Origin: Bacillota bacterium
GTDB lineage: Bacteria; Bacillota; Sulfobacillia; Sulfobacillales; Sulfobacillaceae
Length of the DNA stretch: 64,000 bases
NCBI GenBank assembly: GCA_021784595.1
Contig: JAJYHT010000055.1
Location: 1 to 64,000, forward strand
Direction: 5' to 3'
A model generated the notes under the pieces. The model searched no databases. It was not told the origin of the DNA and saw nothing but the letters and a program-made list of their open reading frames with translations. The first letter of the stretch is position 1; every line of letters starts with the position of its first letter. Made by a program: the position numbers and the translations under genes. Positions 27,858 through 36,721 of this stretch are shown piece by piece.

Positions 27858-29001
27858 GGTGGGCTTTGGGTAGACGAATTTTAGCGTGTGCTAAAAACGA
27901 GGCTTTTGTATCTTGTAAAAGGTCTTGGTACTTGGCCTTTCCCTGGGCGACGCGGAGATAGTGCTCCAAGAGGTGCGGGTCGCGGAGAAAAATTTCTGAC
28001 CAAAACTTGGCTAAAGGATAAAATAGATAGGCCATCTTAATCGCCGAACTGAGGTTGGGCCAGAATTCGGTTTTGACAAGGCGCTGATAATTCTCCACGC
28101 TTGTATCATGCTCAGCGGCGGCGATTATGGTCTCAGCGGCCAAATGCCCAGTGCGCAGCGCTGAATAGATGCCTTCAGCAGAAAAGGCATCCATTAGTCC
28201 TGCGGCATCACCCACCAATAAGGCCCGGCCGTGGGCTAAAGTGCTAAAGTGAGTGCGGTAGGGCAGGGGATGGGCTAAGGGTTTAAGGGGGCTGTTGAGG
28301 GGAAAGCCGCTCAGTTTGGTCGACAGATAGTCTTGAAGCAAAGACTTCAGCCCAAGTTTTTGAGGGCGAAACGACCCCACGCCAATATTCAAAATGGGAT
28401 ATCGGGGAATAACCCAGGCATATCCCCAAGGATATCGGGCAATGTCCACTTCCACCCGTTTCTCCCACAGCGCAAAAACGGCATCGGATACGGCAATTTC
28501 GACCTCTATGGCGGCCCCGTTTTTGGCACGGGGAAATCCCAGCAAGCGGGCGGACAGACCATGACCGCCGTCGGCGCCAACCAAGTATCGAGTGGCATAT
28601 TGGGCTCCATCCTGGGTGGCAACTCTATAGCCATAATCCGTAGAGGAAATAGAGGCGACCGGACTTGCTTGCATGAGCTGAGCGCCTCTGGCCGACGCCT
28701 CTTCGGCTAACCATTGATCGAAGTACTGGCGCTCTACCGTGTGGCAGTAGGCGGTAGGTGATTCAATGGTGACTTGGCGGTTGCCGTTGCTAAAAGTCCA
28801 TTGGGTGGGATGCGACTTAGTAAAGGCCTGATAGCCGTCCGGCAACAGTCCCAGAGCCCGGGTAGTCAAGGCGCCTCCACAGGGTTTAATGCGCGGCAGG
28901 GTCTTAGCCTCCAATATGCGAACGTTCAAACCCGCCATGGCCAAAAGACGCCCGGCAGTGGCTCCGGAGGGTCCGGCCCCAACAACAATCACGTCATCCA
29001 T
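27850..29001 (-). CDS. Geranylgeranyl reductase-family FAD oxidoreductase
   Basis: This 383-residue flavoprotein has the FAD motif VVGAGPSGATAGRLLAMAG, KPCGGALTTRAL, a central GADGGHGLSARLLG and the C-terminal LVGDAAGLMDAFSAEGIYSAL. Together these mark the geranylgeranyl reductase family (PHBH fold), which saturates isoprenoid chains or handles other hydrophobic substrates. A role in quinone or lipid side-chain reduction near the respiratory genes is an inference. The ATG at 29001 is used, with an in-frame TTG two codons upstream closer to AGGTGGG. It is transcribed towards the polysaccharide locus. Confidence 0.85.
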   Translation of the reverse strand: MDDVIVVGAGPSGATAGRLLAMAGLNVRILEAKTLPRIKPCGGALTTRALGLLPDGYQAFTKSHPTQWTFSNGNRQVTIESPTAYCHTVERQYFDQWLAEEASARGAQLMQASPVASISSTDYGYRVATQDGAQYATRYLVGADGGHGLSARLLGFPRAKNGAAIEVEIAVSDAVFALWEKRVEVDIARYPWGYAWVIPRYPILNIGVGSFRPQKLGLKSLLQDYLSTKLSGFPLNSPLKPLAHPLPYRTHFSTLAHGRALLVGDAAGLMDAFSAEGIYSALRTGHLAAETIIAAAEHDTSVENYQRLVKTEFWPNLSSAIKMAYLFYPLAKFWSEIFLRDPHLLEHYLRVAQGKAKYQDLLQDTKASFLAHAKIRLPKAHPN

Positions 29002-29283
29002 CGTCAACTATGCCCACCTCCATCTTCAGTCTACCAGACGACTATCCCGGAGGCGATACCCATATTGCACTGCGGACAATGGCATCCGGTGTGTCGGTTT
29101 GGCACATGAAATTGTCGCCCAATGCGTTAGAATACGATCAGCGTCTCACCCAACCAGATATCCTAATGTTGATGGCGGTCGACTTTCAGCGAGTGGCGAC
29201 AAACCTCTGTTGGTGAAGAAAATTTCAGGGACACTGGTAGAGGCGGGCTTGGTTAGAGACGATGGAATTGAGGAATCAACGAA

Positions 29284-30528
29284 ATGGCTAGGTTGTCACG
29301 CACCCGAATGGTTATTATTGGTGGAGGATTTGCTGGCCTTCGCGTTCTTTATCGTTTGCATAATGCTCTAGGTCGCGATGCGGACATTATTTTGCTAGAT
29401 CCTCGTTCGACAACATTGCAAAAGCCTGCTTTGCCGGACATCGCACTGACTGGGCAGGCGGTCGACAGATATCGACACGAACTCCAGCCCATAGCTGACC
29501 GAGCTGGTGCCCGTTTCATTCAGGCGGCCGTACTGTTTATTGACCCGGTCAAACAAAGAGTGGAATTGTCCAACGGACGAAAACTTCCATATGACTATCT
29601 TTTCATCACCATGGGAATTGAGAAAAACTACGACGTCATCGAAGGGTACCGAAAACATGGCTATTCCATCTGCGATGATGAAGAAGCTCCGCGCCTCTAC
29701 CAAGCGCTAAGGCAGTTCAAGGGTGGCCCGGTGGTTGTCGGGACAGCTAGAACTGAATGGAGCCACGACGTCTCCCTTCCCCATCTTGACGCGGCTTGTG
29801 AAGGGCCCATGGGTGAAGTGAGCTTTATGTTGGACCATCAGCTTCGGCGCCGAAATATCCGGGATATTAGCACAATCTCACTCTTCACGCCCGGCCGCGA
29901 ATTTCTCGATGACGTGGGCGATACCGTCCATCAGGTGCTGGCTGAGCGATTCTCAGCGCGCGCGGTGCAGGTTCTGCCACAAAAGAATGTGGTCTGCCTT
30001 ACCGATGACTCGGTGATATTTTCCGATGGCACTGAACTATCAAGCGCCCTAACGATTATCATTCCGCCCTATGGGGGCCCAGCCGCGATCAAACATTCTG
30101 GCCTGGGGGACGACAAAGGCTTTGTAGCCACTGACCATGCTATGCGCCATGTCGTGTATCCCAGCATCTTTGCGGCGGGGGATGTTAATGCTCTTTCCAT
30201 GCCCAAGCTCGGACATCTGGCCATTATTCAGGCAGACATCGCCGCGGCCACGGTCATTCGGGAATTGACCAATGTCGGTGAGGTGCCGTTATACAAGCCG
30301 GAAATTTTTTGCATTATGCATGAACGGGACAACGAAGCGATGCTAATCTGGTCAGATGTAATGTATGGAGGAAAAACTGATGTGGCATTTCATGGAATCA
30401 GCGCCCATTTGATGAAATGGGCATTTGACAGCTACTACTTCTATGCCCATGACCACCTGCCCGCCGACTGGGTCCACGCTGGTCTAGAGTCTGTGTTGGG
30501 TCATGTCAACATCCATGACCAGGCCTAA
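29284..30528 (+). CDS. sqr: Sulfide:quinone oxidoreductase-like flavoprotein
   Basis: This 414-residue protein has the FAD motif VIIGGGFAGLRVLYRL, TMGIEKNYD, and IFAAGDVNALSMPKLGH near residue 300. Cysteines 130, 172 and 343 sit close to the three redox cysteines described in Acidianus SQR (about 129, 178, 350), which favours true SQR over type II NADH dehydrogenase. It should oxidise sulfide to polysulfide and reduce membrane quinone; the C-terminal amphipathic region may bind the membrane. GAGG precedes the ATG. The cytochrome bd genes next door could reoxidise the quinol. Confidence 0.8.
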   Translation: MARLSRTRMVIIGGGFAGLRVLYRLHNALGRDADIILLDPRSTTLQKPALPDIALTGQAVDRYRHELQPIADRAGARFIQAAVLFIDPVKQRVELSNGRKLPYDYLFITMGIEKNYDVIEGYRKHGYSICDDEEAPRLYQALRQFKGGPVVVGTARTEWSHDVSLPHLDAACEGPMGEVSFMLDHQLRRRNIRDISTISLFTPGREFLDDVGDTVHQVLAERFSARAVQVLPQKNVVCLTDDSVIFSDGTELSSALTIIIPPYGGPAAIKHSGLGDDKGFVATDHAMRHVVYPSIFAAGDVNALSMPKLGHLAIIQADIAAATVIRELTNVGEVPLYKPEIFCIMHERDNEAMLIWSDVMYGGKTDVAFHGISAHLMKWAFDSYYFYAHDHLPADWVHAGLESVLGHVNIHDQA

Positions 30529-30662
30529 ATCTCCCGTCGATTGGACGATAAAGTTGGGGATTCTGTGCACCATCCGCGTCAAAGTGGCCAACTGCTGCGT
30601 CATTCAGAGAACAATCTCTTGTAGGCAGTCGTTTTGATTGCTGCCTTGGCATCCGTGATGCA

Positions 30663-31673
30663 TTAGTATTTCATCTCCTGATCATTCACCGGCCGCCGAA
30701 AGGTCCAGTAGAGCCAACTCTGATAACCAATGATAATCGGCAGAATGACAATGGCGGTTACAGACATAATGCCCAGCGTGTAGGCGGTGGAGGCCGTATT
30801 GTTTATGGTCAAATTCCACGCCGCATTGAGGCTTGACACCATTACCCGAGGGAACAAAATGCGAAAAATCGCGATGATGGTGGCCGCTATGCTGAGGCTA
30901 TTGAACGCAAATGCCCAGCGATATTTGGTCAAATATCCTGCTAATCGCGCCATGAGAAGCCCTAACACGACGACTCCTTGCAATATGATGGCTAGGTCGC
31001 CGACGTGGCCCTGGGAACTCGGCAAATGGTCCATCCATATAAACCACACAACCATGGCCCCTGTAGCGGGCCATATCATTTTGGACTCTACCAGGCGTCC
31101 CATTTTACGCGAATAGGCATCGCCTTTTATGGCGAGGTAACCCCCGCCGTGCACGATGAACAGCAGCACAAAGGTTAATGCGCCCCAAAGGCTGAAGCCA
31201 TTAAACAAGGTGCCAAACGTGCCCACGTAAATCATGTGGCGATTGATTGGCACACCTCGCAGGAGATTGGAGAAGGCCATTCCCCAAATAATAGTCACCA
31301 CTAGCGAGCCTGAAAAGATTAACCAGTCCCATAGCCCACGCCATCCACGGCGGCGGTCTTGACTCCGGAATTCCATACCCACGCCGCGTACGATAAGGCC
31401 TAGCAGAACTAAAATCAATGCCAGGTAAAACCCGCTGAACATTGTTGCGTACCAATTGGGGAAGGCGGCGAATAAGGCGCCGCCGGCTGCTACCAGCCAC
31501 ACCTCATTAGCGGCCCAAATAGGAGCAATGGAACTTAATGAGGCGCGCCGCTCGGTATCGGTGTGGTTCAACCAGGGGTGCAGCATCCCTACGCCGTAAT
31601 CGAAACCTTCTAAAATAAAGTAGCCTGTGGTCAACACACCTACGAGCACAAACCATAATTCACGCAACGCCAT
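30663..31673 (-). CDS. cydB: Cytochrome bd-type quinol oxidase subunit II
   Basis: This 336-residue membrane protein has about eight hydrophobic helices and the typical start LWFVLVGVLTTGYFILEGFD with GVGMLHPWL, followed by PIWAANEVWLV near residue 53. It supports the heme-bearing CydA subunit in reducing oxygen with quinol electrons. The ATG at 31673 is preferred because AGGAGG lies nine bases upstream; a TTG three codons earlier is less well placed. It lies 57 bp downstream of cydA on the same strand. Confidence 0.93.
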   Translation of the reverse strand: MALRELWFVLVGVLTTGYFILEGFDYGVGMLHPWLNHTDTERRASLSSIAPIWAANEVWLVAAGGALFAAFPNWYATMFSGFYLALILVLLGLIVRGVGMEFRSQDRRRGWRGLWDWLIFSGSLVVTIIWGMAFSNLLRGVPINRHMIYVGTFGTLFNGFSLWGALTFVLLFIVHGGGYLAIKGDAYSRKMGRLVESKMIWPATGAMVVWFIWMDHLPSSQGHVGDLAIILQGVVVLGLLMARLAGYLTKYRWAFAFNSLSIAATIIAIFRILFPRVMVSSLNAAWNLTINNTASTAYTLGIMSVTAIVILPIIIGYQSWLYWTFRRPVNDQEMKY

Positions 31674-31730
31674 CGCACTCAACCTCCTGTCCTACATAAC
31701 CGCTTGGTTCAATTTCACGAACACCATCGG

Positions 31731-33146
31731 TTAGCCCGCGGCATCACCGCCCGTCCCTAAAAACAGACTGTCAACATCCGAGGGGTCTTTGATCCGTTCA
31801 GGATCAGCATCGAGCCCGCGCCCAATGACCTTTTTCCACAAATGTACCGCTGCATAGGCTATAGCCCCGTAGAAGAGGGAAAAGGCCAGCAAGGACAGTT
31901 CAATATCCAGGGAAGGGACCGATGCCAGAGGCGAGACCCCGTCTTTAGTCAGTTGCAGGCCGTACACGACCCATGGCTGGCGTCCCACTTCGGTCATTAT
32001 CCATCCCATGGAATTAGCCAGATAGGGTAGGGCGATGGACCAACTCATGATTTTCAGAAACACACGGCGTTCCAGGAACCGGTTCTTTCTAAATAGGTAC
32101 AGCGCATAGTACGCTAAAAGCAGCATGGCAGTCCCGGCGAAGATCATGATGCGAAATGAATAAAATGTGATGGCAACGGGTGGGATGTAATTTCCGGGGC
32201 CATATTGGTGAACCATTTGGGACTGAACTTGATTGATGCCTTGAATCCTGCCGGAGAGCTTTTTGTAGGCCAAAATCGTCAAGAGTTCGGGAATCTGAAT
32301 TTGAAACGGGTCGGTATGATTTTTGGCGTCGATAACGGCTACAACACTCCACGGAGCGTGCACAGAACTGGTATTCCACAAAGACTCGGCTGCGGCCAGT
32401 TTCATGGGTTGGGCTTGCACCAAGTGGGCAGCTTGGGAGTCCCCCACGAAAATGACGAGAACACTGGTAATCACCGCCACAATGGTTGAGATTTTAAACG
32501 ATCTTGCAAAAGCCGTGACGTTTTTCTTGCGGAGTAGTTGATACGAGCTAATCGCCATCATAAAAAACGCTCCGCTTAATAACGCTGCAAGTTCGGTGTG
32601 GGGGAATTCGACCCATAGCTGAGGGTTGGCAAGCACAGCGCTAAAACTTGTCATGACGGCCTGCCCATTGTGAAGTGCGTAGCCTACGGGCTCTTGCATC
32701 CAGGCGTTTGCGGTAAGAATCCAAAATGCGGACAAGGTTGTCCCTAATGCCACCAACCAAATTGTCACGGCGTGAGCCCTAGCCGATAGCCTGTCCCAAC
32801 CGAATGTCCACGCTCCAATAAACGTAGATTCGAGAAAAAATGCTGCTAATGCTTCAATCGCGAGCGGTGCTCCAAAGATATCGCCGACATATTTGGAATA
32901 ATTTGCCCAGTCCAGCCCAAATTGGAATTCCTGCAAAAGCCCTGTAACAACACCGACCGCGAAATTTATTAAAAATAAGTGGCCCCAAAATTTGGCCATG
33001 TCACGATACACGGTATCTTTTGTCCGGACGTACACTGTTTCCATGATGGCGATGAGAAATGACAGCCCAATGGTCACGGGAACGAAAAAGTAGTGGAAGA
33101 CGGTGGTGACCCCAAATTGCAATTCAGCCCATCCTAGTTGCGTCAT
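31731..33146 (-). CDS. cydA: Cytochrome bd-type quinol oxidase subunit I
   Basis: This 471-residue subunit has the N-terminal heme-ligand region LQFGVTTVFHYFFVPVTIG, then LTANAWMQEPVG, EFPHTELAALLSG, the quinol-loop start MKLAAAESLW and the GRQPWVVYG motif. The Q loop is short, as in Gram-positive bd oxidases and cyanide-insensitive CioA types. The complex reduces oxygen with high affinity and does not pump protons. The ATG at 33146 follows GGGGGGAC. A Rex-type operator 175 bp upstream suggests control by the NADH/NAD+ ratio. Confidence 0.94.
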   Translation of the reverse strand: MTQLGWAELQFGVTTVFHYFFVPVTIGLSFLIAIMETVYVRTKDTVYRDMAKFWGHLFLINFAVGVVTGLLQEFQFGLDWANYSKYVGDIFGAPLAIEALAAFFLESTFIGAWTFGWDRLSARAHAVTIWLVALGTTLSAFWILTANAWMQEPVGYALHNGQAVMTSFSAVLANPQLWVEFPHTELAALLSGAFFMMAISSYQLLRKKNVTAFARSFKISTIVAVITSVLVIFVGDSQAAHLVQAQPMKLAAAESLWNTSSVHAPWSVVAVIDAKNHTDPFQIQIPELLTILAYKKLSGRIQGINQVQSQMVHQYGPGNYIPPVAITFYSFRIMIFAGTAMLLLAYYALYLFRKNRFLERRVFLKIMSWSIALPYLANSMGWIMTEVGRQPWVVYGLQLTKDGVSPLASVPSLDIELSLLAFSLFYGAIAYAAVHLWKKVIGRGLDADPERIKDPSDVDSLFLGTGGDAAG

Positions 33147-33320
33147 TTTTGTCCCCCCTGCGCATATCGCGCACCGACCTCGGTGAGATGAACCTGATCG
33201 CTCATGCTCGCTCAAAACTGATATGCTTGGTATAACATAGACGCCTTGGCGAATTTAGGACCTATCGGGGCCATAGCGCATTTGATTGCCACAGCGGTGC
33301 AGTGGTTGTAGGCCTAGTCT

Positions 33321-33338
33321 TTGTGAACTACTTCACAA
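33321..33338. promoter_or_regulatory. Predicted Rex operator
   Basis: TTGTGAACTACTTCACAA is a perfect palindrome fitting the published Rex consensus TTGTGAA-N4-TTCACAA at all 14 defined bases. Rex is a NADH-sensing repressor, and cydAB is a classic target. Its position 175 bp upstream of cydA fits repression that is lifted when oxygen is limiting. The rex gene itself is not in this window. Confidence 0.8.
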
Positions 33339-33521
33339 TACCTGCACTTTTAAATCGGCGGATTCTCGTCCCGCCACCTTTTGGTTGTTCAAGCCTTGCA
33401 GTATTGCAGGCTGTGTCCTCTTAGTAGGTGAGGCTGAGGAATATGTCATAGGAGCGATTCTGGGGAGGCTCGCGCAGCCTTGCCGTTCGATTGACGGAAT
33501 GGCATCAAACCGGTAAATGAA

Positions 33522-33549
33522 CTCCCGCCCTGCGAGTACAGGGCGGGAG
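33522..33549. repeat. Perfect 11-bp GC-rich hairpin
   Basis: CTCCCGCCCTG (33522-33532) and its exact complement (33539-33549) enclose a 6-base loop. No T run follows on either strand. The shape resembles end hairpins of IS200/IS605 elements, but no transposase or TnpB gene is next to it. Confidence 0.5.
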
Positions 33550-33802
33550 AGAGGGCAGCACCGAGTGACCATCAGCACAAAAAACCTTATGGGTGCAACA
33601 GCGTACGCGAGATGTCGGCTGGTTGGCAGTCTGCACCTTGAAATCTTTTGGCCAACCCGACGCCGTCTAGTGCGGTTTTTTCACTGACGGCGTTGATACC
33701 GGGTGTGCACGGAATTTTAAGGCGGACGCGGTAAACTTGTCTTTGCAAATACCGCGTGGGCTCTCTTCGCCGTTTTGGGCCAACCGAAGTGGATTTTGAC
33801 CC

Positions 33803-35155
33803 CTAACTGGTAAGGGATGTTTGAGTCCGGGTACGAGACCATCCGAGGTAAACGATTAAAGCTACCCCAAATCCCACGTAAAAGGTTAAATCAGCGCCTC
33901 CTAAGGCATGGGCCACTGGCCCGGTATAAAGAGTGGAACTCATAAAGGGTATAGAAACCAAAAGGCCAATGAGAAAGCTGAGCAATGCCGGCCACAGGAT
34001 TGGTTTTTGGGAATGAAGACGCGCACTGGATTGGCGGTGACGAAGATAGAAATCGGCAAACAAGACACCCATCCACGGCGTCATCCAATATCCCAGCAAC
34101 AGTAAAAAGTTGTCATAATATTGCTCAAAGCCGCCGGATCCAGCCATGCTGAGGGAAAATCCGATGAGACTGGCGATGACAGCTAAACTCCAGCGTGGCA
34201 ATCGAATATCAAGGGCACCTGCCGAAAGGGCGTTGGAGTAGAGGTTTAAGGCGTCAGCCGCAGTGCCTCCGAGAATGATGGCCAGCACCGCGACATCGCC
34301 CAGAGGTCCGGTCACCGAATGCAGCGCAGCAATGGGATTGGATGCATTGGCACCTGCGACTACGGCTACCAGCGCCCCTACCAGTTCCAGCCAGACCGAG
34401 GCGATAAAAGAGCCGAAAAAGCTCCAGACCAAAATCGCACGACGTGGGGTTTTTATGGGCAGATAACGACTATAGTCGGAGGCATATGGACCCCAACTGC
34501 CGACATAGGAAAAGGCGGCCGCGAGCATAATGGCGAACAGAATCCATGGATTGTGGACAATCGGATGATAGGCCGCGAGTTGCGGACGGTGGACTAAGGA
34601 CAGTGTCACTACGAGAAAGAGCACTCCTAAAACGACTGACATGATGCGCTCGTACGTGTGAATGAGGTTGTGGCCATAGACCGCAATGACTCCCTGAATT
34701 AAGACGAGAAGCAGGGCAGCTTGCCAAAAGGCCAAACTGGGCCAGAGTACACGTAATCCAAAGGATCCGAGTATATTGTTGACCGAAAACCATCCAATGG
34801 TGCTGACATAGTTGAGAAGCGCCGGCACATAGCCACCCCAACGCCCAAATATACGCTGGCTAATGATAAGCTGGGGAACTCCATAGGCTGGTCCCATTGC
34901 TGCACATAAGGATAATGCCCATGCGCCGAGCAGATTTCCCGCCAAAATTGCGGCGATGGTCCATCCCCATGGCATTCCCAACGCGATGGGGAAGAATCCC
35001 AGGGCATAATCCGCGATGGTAAGATTACTACCCAGCCAAAGAGTGAATTGACTCCGTGCACGGCCATGACGATCTGCGGGGGGAACCGGGTCAATTCCAT
35101 AGGGTTCCACTTTAAGAACCGCTTCTCCGTAGCGTACTTGAGCCTTCGGTATCAC
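33803..35155 (-). CDS. NCS1-family transporter, possibly for niacin-type substrates
   Basis: This 450-residue protein has about 12 membrane helices and an NCS1-style entry region LWLGSNLTIADYALGFFPIALG, plus GGTAADALNLYSNALSAG around helix 8. NCS1 proteins import nucleobases, allantoin, hydantoins or vitamins with H+ or Na+. The GTG at 35155 follows GAGG; an upstream extension is unlikely. It lies 82 bp behind niaR with a 12-bp palindrome between them, so a nicotinate or nicotinamide substrate is plausible. That substrate is an inference. Confidence 0.8.
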   Translation of the reverse strand: MIPKAQVRYGEAVLKVEPYGIDPVPPADRHGRARSQFTLWLGSNLTIADYALGFFPIALGMPWGWTIAAILAGNLLGAWALSLCAAMGPAYGVPQLIISQRIFGRWGGYVPALLNYVSTIGWFSVNNILGSFGLRVLWPSLAFWQAALLLVLIQGVIAVYGHNLIHTYERIMSVVLGVLFLVVTLSLVHRPQLAAYHPIVHNPWILFAIMLAAAFSYVGSWGPYASDYSRYLPIKTPRRAILVWSFFGSFIASVWLELVGALVAVVAGANASNPIAALHSVTGPLGDVAVLAIILGGTAADALNLYSNALSAGALDIRLPRWSLAVIASLIGFSLSMAGSGGFEQYYDNFLLLLGYWMTPWMGVLFADFYLRHRQSSARLHSQKPILWPALLSFLIGLLVSIPFMSSTLYTGPVAHALGGADLTFYVGFGVALIVYLGWSRTRTQTSLTS

Positions 35156-35192
35156 ATAAAACGCCTCGCTTTCCCTAAAACAGTTAATACAT

Positions 35193-35204
35193 CTGTATAT
35201 ACAG
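35193..35204. promoter_or_regulatory. Palindromic site between niaR and the NCS1 gene
   Basis: CTGTATATACAG is a perfect 12-bp palindrome 37 bp upstream of the transporter start and just past the niaR stop. It could be the NiaR operator for the transporter. I cannot confirm that it matches the published NiaR consensus. Confidence 0.45.
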
Positions 35205-35237
35205 GAGTTTCGATGAAAAGACAACCCCTAAATTGAC

Positions 35238-35759
35238 TCAGGAGAATACTTGGATGTTTTGGGCACGCAACGCATCAATGGCCCGTTCTAAATCACGATT
35301 TTGCTTAAATTCGACGGAGTGCATGTGAAAACCATCTGTAAGCATGGACAGCAGTGTAGTTCGAGTTTGTGCAACCTGCTCTAAAAATTGATCCACATCG
35401 ATGCGAGACCGCAAATGCAGAGTTCCCGTCAATTCGCCATAGAGTGGGTGCTCTACGGTTACGTTGTGGACGATGATGCCATGGTCGACCAGCGTATAGA
35501 GTTCGTCGCGGGTCTGCACCGGGGTATGGCGCACTGATAAAATGGCTTGGTGGGTCTTGTCAGAATCAGCCGCAAGATAATATCCACGCGGGGTGGCTAC
35601 CAGTGGCACCCCTTGCGCCCGCAACAGAGCAATCTCGTGGACCACCACTTGGCGGGTGACATGGCACTCGGCTGCCAAATCATCTCCGCGAACGGGTTCC
35701 CCGCTCTTGCCTAATAGATCTAATATGCGTTTTTGCCGAAGATCGCGTTCACGCGCCAT
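35238..35759 (-). CDS. niaR: NiaR-type transcriptional repressor (HTH plus 3H domain)
   Basis: This 173-residue protein has an N-terminal winged helix (DLRQKRILDLLGKSGEPVRG, then LAAECHVTRQVVVHEI) and a C-terminal 3H domain with conserved histidines in VDHGIIVHNVTVEHPLYGEL and HMHSVEF. NiaR represses NAD biosynthesis or niacin uptake genes when nicotinate is plentiful, with metal bound by the histidines. The ATG at 35759 follows AAGGGGG. The NCS1 transporter downstream is the likely target. The niaR gene seems to be transcribed first in a two-gene unit. Confidence 0.85.
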   Translation of the reverse strand: MARERDLRQKRILDLLGKSGEPVRGDDLAAECHVTRQVVVHEIALLRAQGVPLVATPRGYYLAADSDKTHQAILSVRHTPVQTRDELYTLVDHGIIVHNVTVEHPLYGELTGTLHLRSRIDVDQFLEQVAQTRTTLLSMLTDGFHMHSVEFKQNRDLERAIDALRAQNIQVFS

Positions 35760-35873
35760 GATGATCCCCCTTAAATGCTTGACGACTATTATCATCCTAT
35801 CATGGAGAGCTGCAATTCTCGATATGTCAGCCAGAATGTGTCAGTACAACAGATGATGCCTTTTGGTTCCTTG

Positions 35874-36290
35874 TCAATCTGATTTGAGGTAGGCGTAGAG
35901 TCCTTCAAACAACGGATAACTGGTTTTAAATGCCGCATAGTCGTCTTGACTGACCATGCGGATGCCTCGGCAAACGGCGTCCAAGCCCAAGGCAATCGGT
36001 TCTAGTAACGCGTCCTGTACGATGTCCGCCTCATCGATGATGCGCGCGATGCGGAGCAGCACCGGATCATCCAAGTGGTATTCACGCATCATCGTATGAA
36101 ATGTACAGTGACCGCGGTGATGGGACAAGAGAACGCCCGGAATGTCAAAAGGTTGGGTGTCGGGTTGGGTTTCTGGCTTTAATCCCCTGGGTATGAATAA
36201 AAACTCTGGTTCCGTATCAATAAACCGGCGAATCAACCATGCACACGCCATGCGATCGATACCGACGTTTTCCCACGTCATCCATTTCAT
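35874..36290 (-). CDS. ChrB C-terminal domain protein
   Basis: This 138-residue protein is the C-terminal (Chrome_Resist, PF09828-type) part of ChrB. The typical start KWMTWENVGIDRMACAWLIR and the acidic/histidine segments HHRGHCTFHTMM and IARIIDEADIVQD are present. ChrB is a chromate-responsive regulator or resistance factor. Here the domain is encoded separately and overlaps the N-terminal-domain gene by 4 bp. No ChrA transporter is visible nearby, so chromate may not be the real signal. Confidence 0.8.
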   Translation of the reverse strand: MKWMTWENVGIDRMACAWLIRRFIDTEPEFLFIPRGLKPETQPDTQPFDIPGVLLSHHRGHCTFHTMMREYHLDDPVLLRIARIIDEADIVQDALLEPIALGLDAVCRGIRMVSQDDYAAFKTSYPLFEGLYAYLKSD

Positions 36291-36721
36291 TCCTGTGATT
36301 CCTCCCGCTTTTGAAGCAAGATTTCATAGACTTGCTGGCCGAGGGCACAACCAAAGTAGTCCTTAATTTTCACCTGGTGATACCGTCGGGCCAATTCTGC
36401 AAGATTAGCTTGGCTGGCCTGCAGGTCAGCCAAAATGTCCTCGTATTCGCCTAATACTGTGGCCGAGAATTGTTCGATTAACTGGTCTTCTTGCTCACGC
36501 AAGGTTAGTGAGGCCTGCCAGAGCATCGCCTCCCCTTTAAGATCCGAGATTTCCGTGGCAAGCCACTGAAATTGTTCATAGGTCCGTGGGGTATACGGCA
36601 GGACCCACACCGAATCGTGTAATAATTTGGCTCCTAGACTTTTCATTTTGCGCCATATGTAAACGCGTCCGGCGCTGGGTTGGTTAGGAATCCGATAATG
36701 CATCAAAACCCATTGCCGCAT
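36287..36721 (-). CDS. ChrB N-terminal domain protein
   Basis: This 144-residue protein matches the ChrB N-terminal domain. It starts MRQWVLMHYRIPNQPSAGRVYIWRKMKSL cut into its usual halves, with SVWVLPYTPRTYEQFQWLATEI following and a C-terminal YFGCALGQQVYEILL. The ATG at 36721 follows GGAGG at a spacing of eight; upstream in-frame ATGs lack such a site. It precedes and overlaps the ChrB C-terminal gene, so the two polypeptides are probably made together and may assemble. Confidence 0.75.
   Translation of the reverse strand: MRQWVLMHYRIPNQPSAGRVYIWRKMKSLGAKLLHDSVWVLPYTPRTYEQFQWLATEISDLKGEAMLWQASLTLREQEDQLIEQFSATVLGEYEDILADLQASQANLAELARRYHQVKIKDYFGCALGQQVYEILLQKREESQE

Larger units (their letters stand above)
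33147..33802. other. Intergenic region upstream of cydA
   Basis: No convincing gene is seen in these 656 bases. The region holds a Rex-type operator at 33321-33338, an 11-bp GC-rich hairpin at 33522-33549 and a weaker dyad at 33660-33693 (ACGCCGTC with GACGGCGT) that could end the transcript of the NCS1 transporter gene. Short open frames here have no ribosome site and no recognisable protein pattern. Confidence 0.55.

Noticed and set aside
29010-29216. 68-codon plus-strand frame upstream of the SQR gene
   Set aside because: It starts within the control region, lacks a ribosome site, and shows no protein pattern.
33286-33578. Possible transposase remnant around the hairpin before cydA
   Set aside because: Neither strand gives a TnpA or TnpB motif, and a Rex operator falls within it, which points to a regulatory region.
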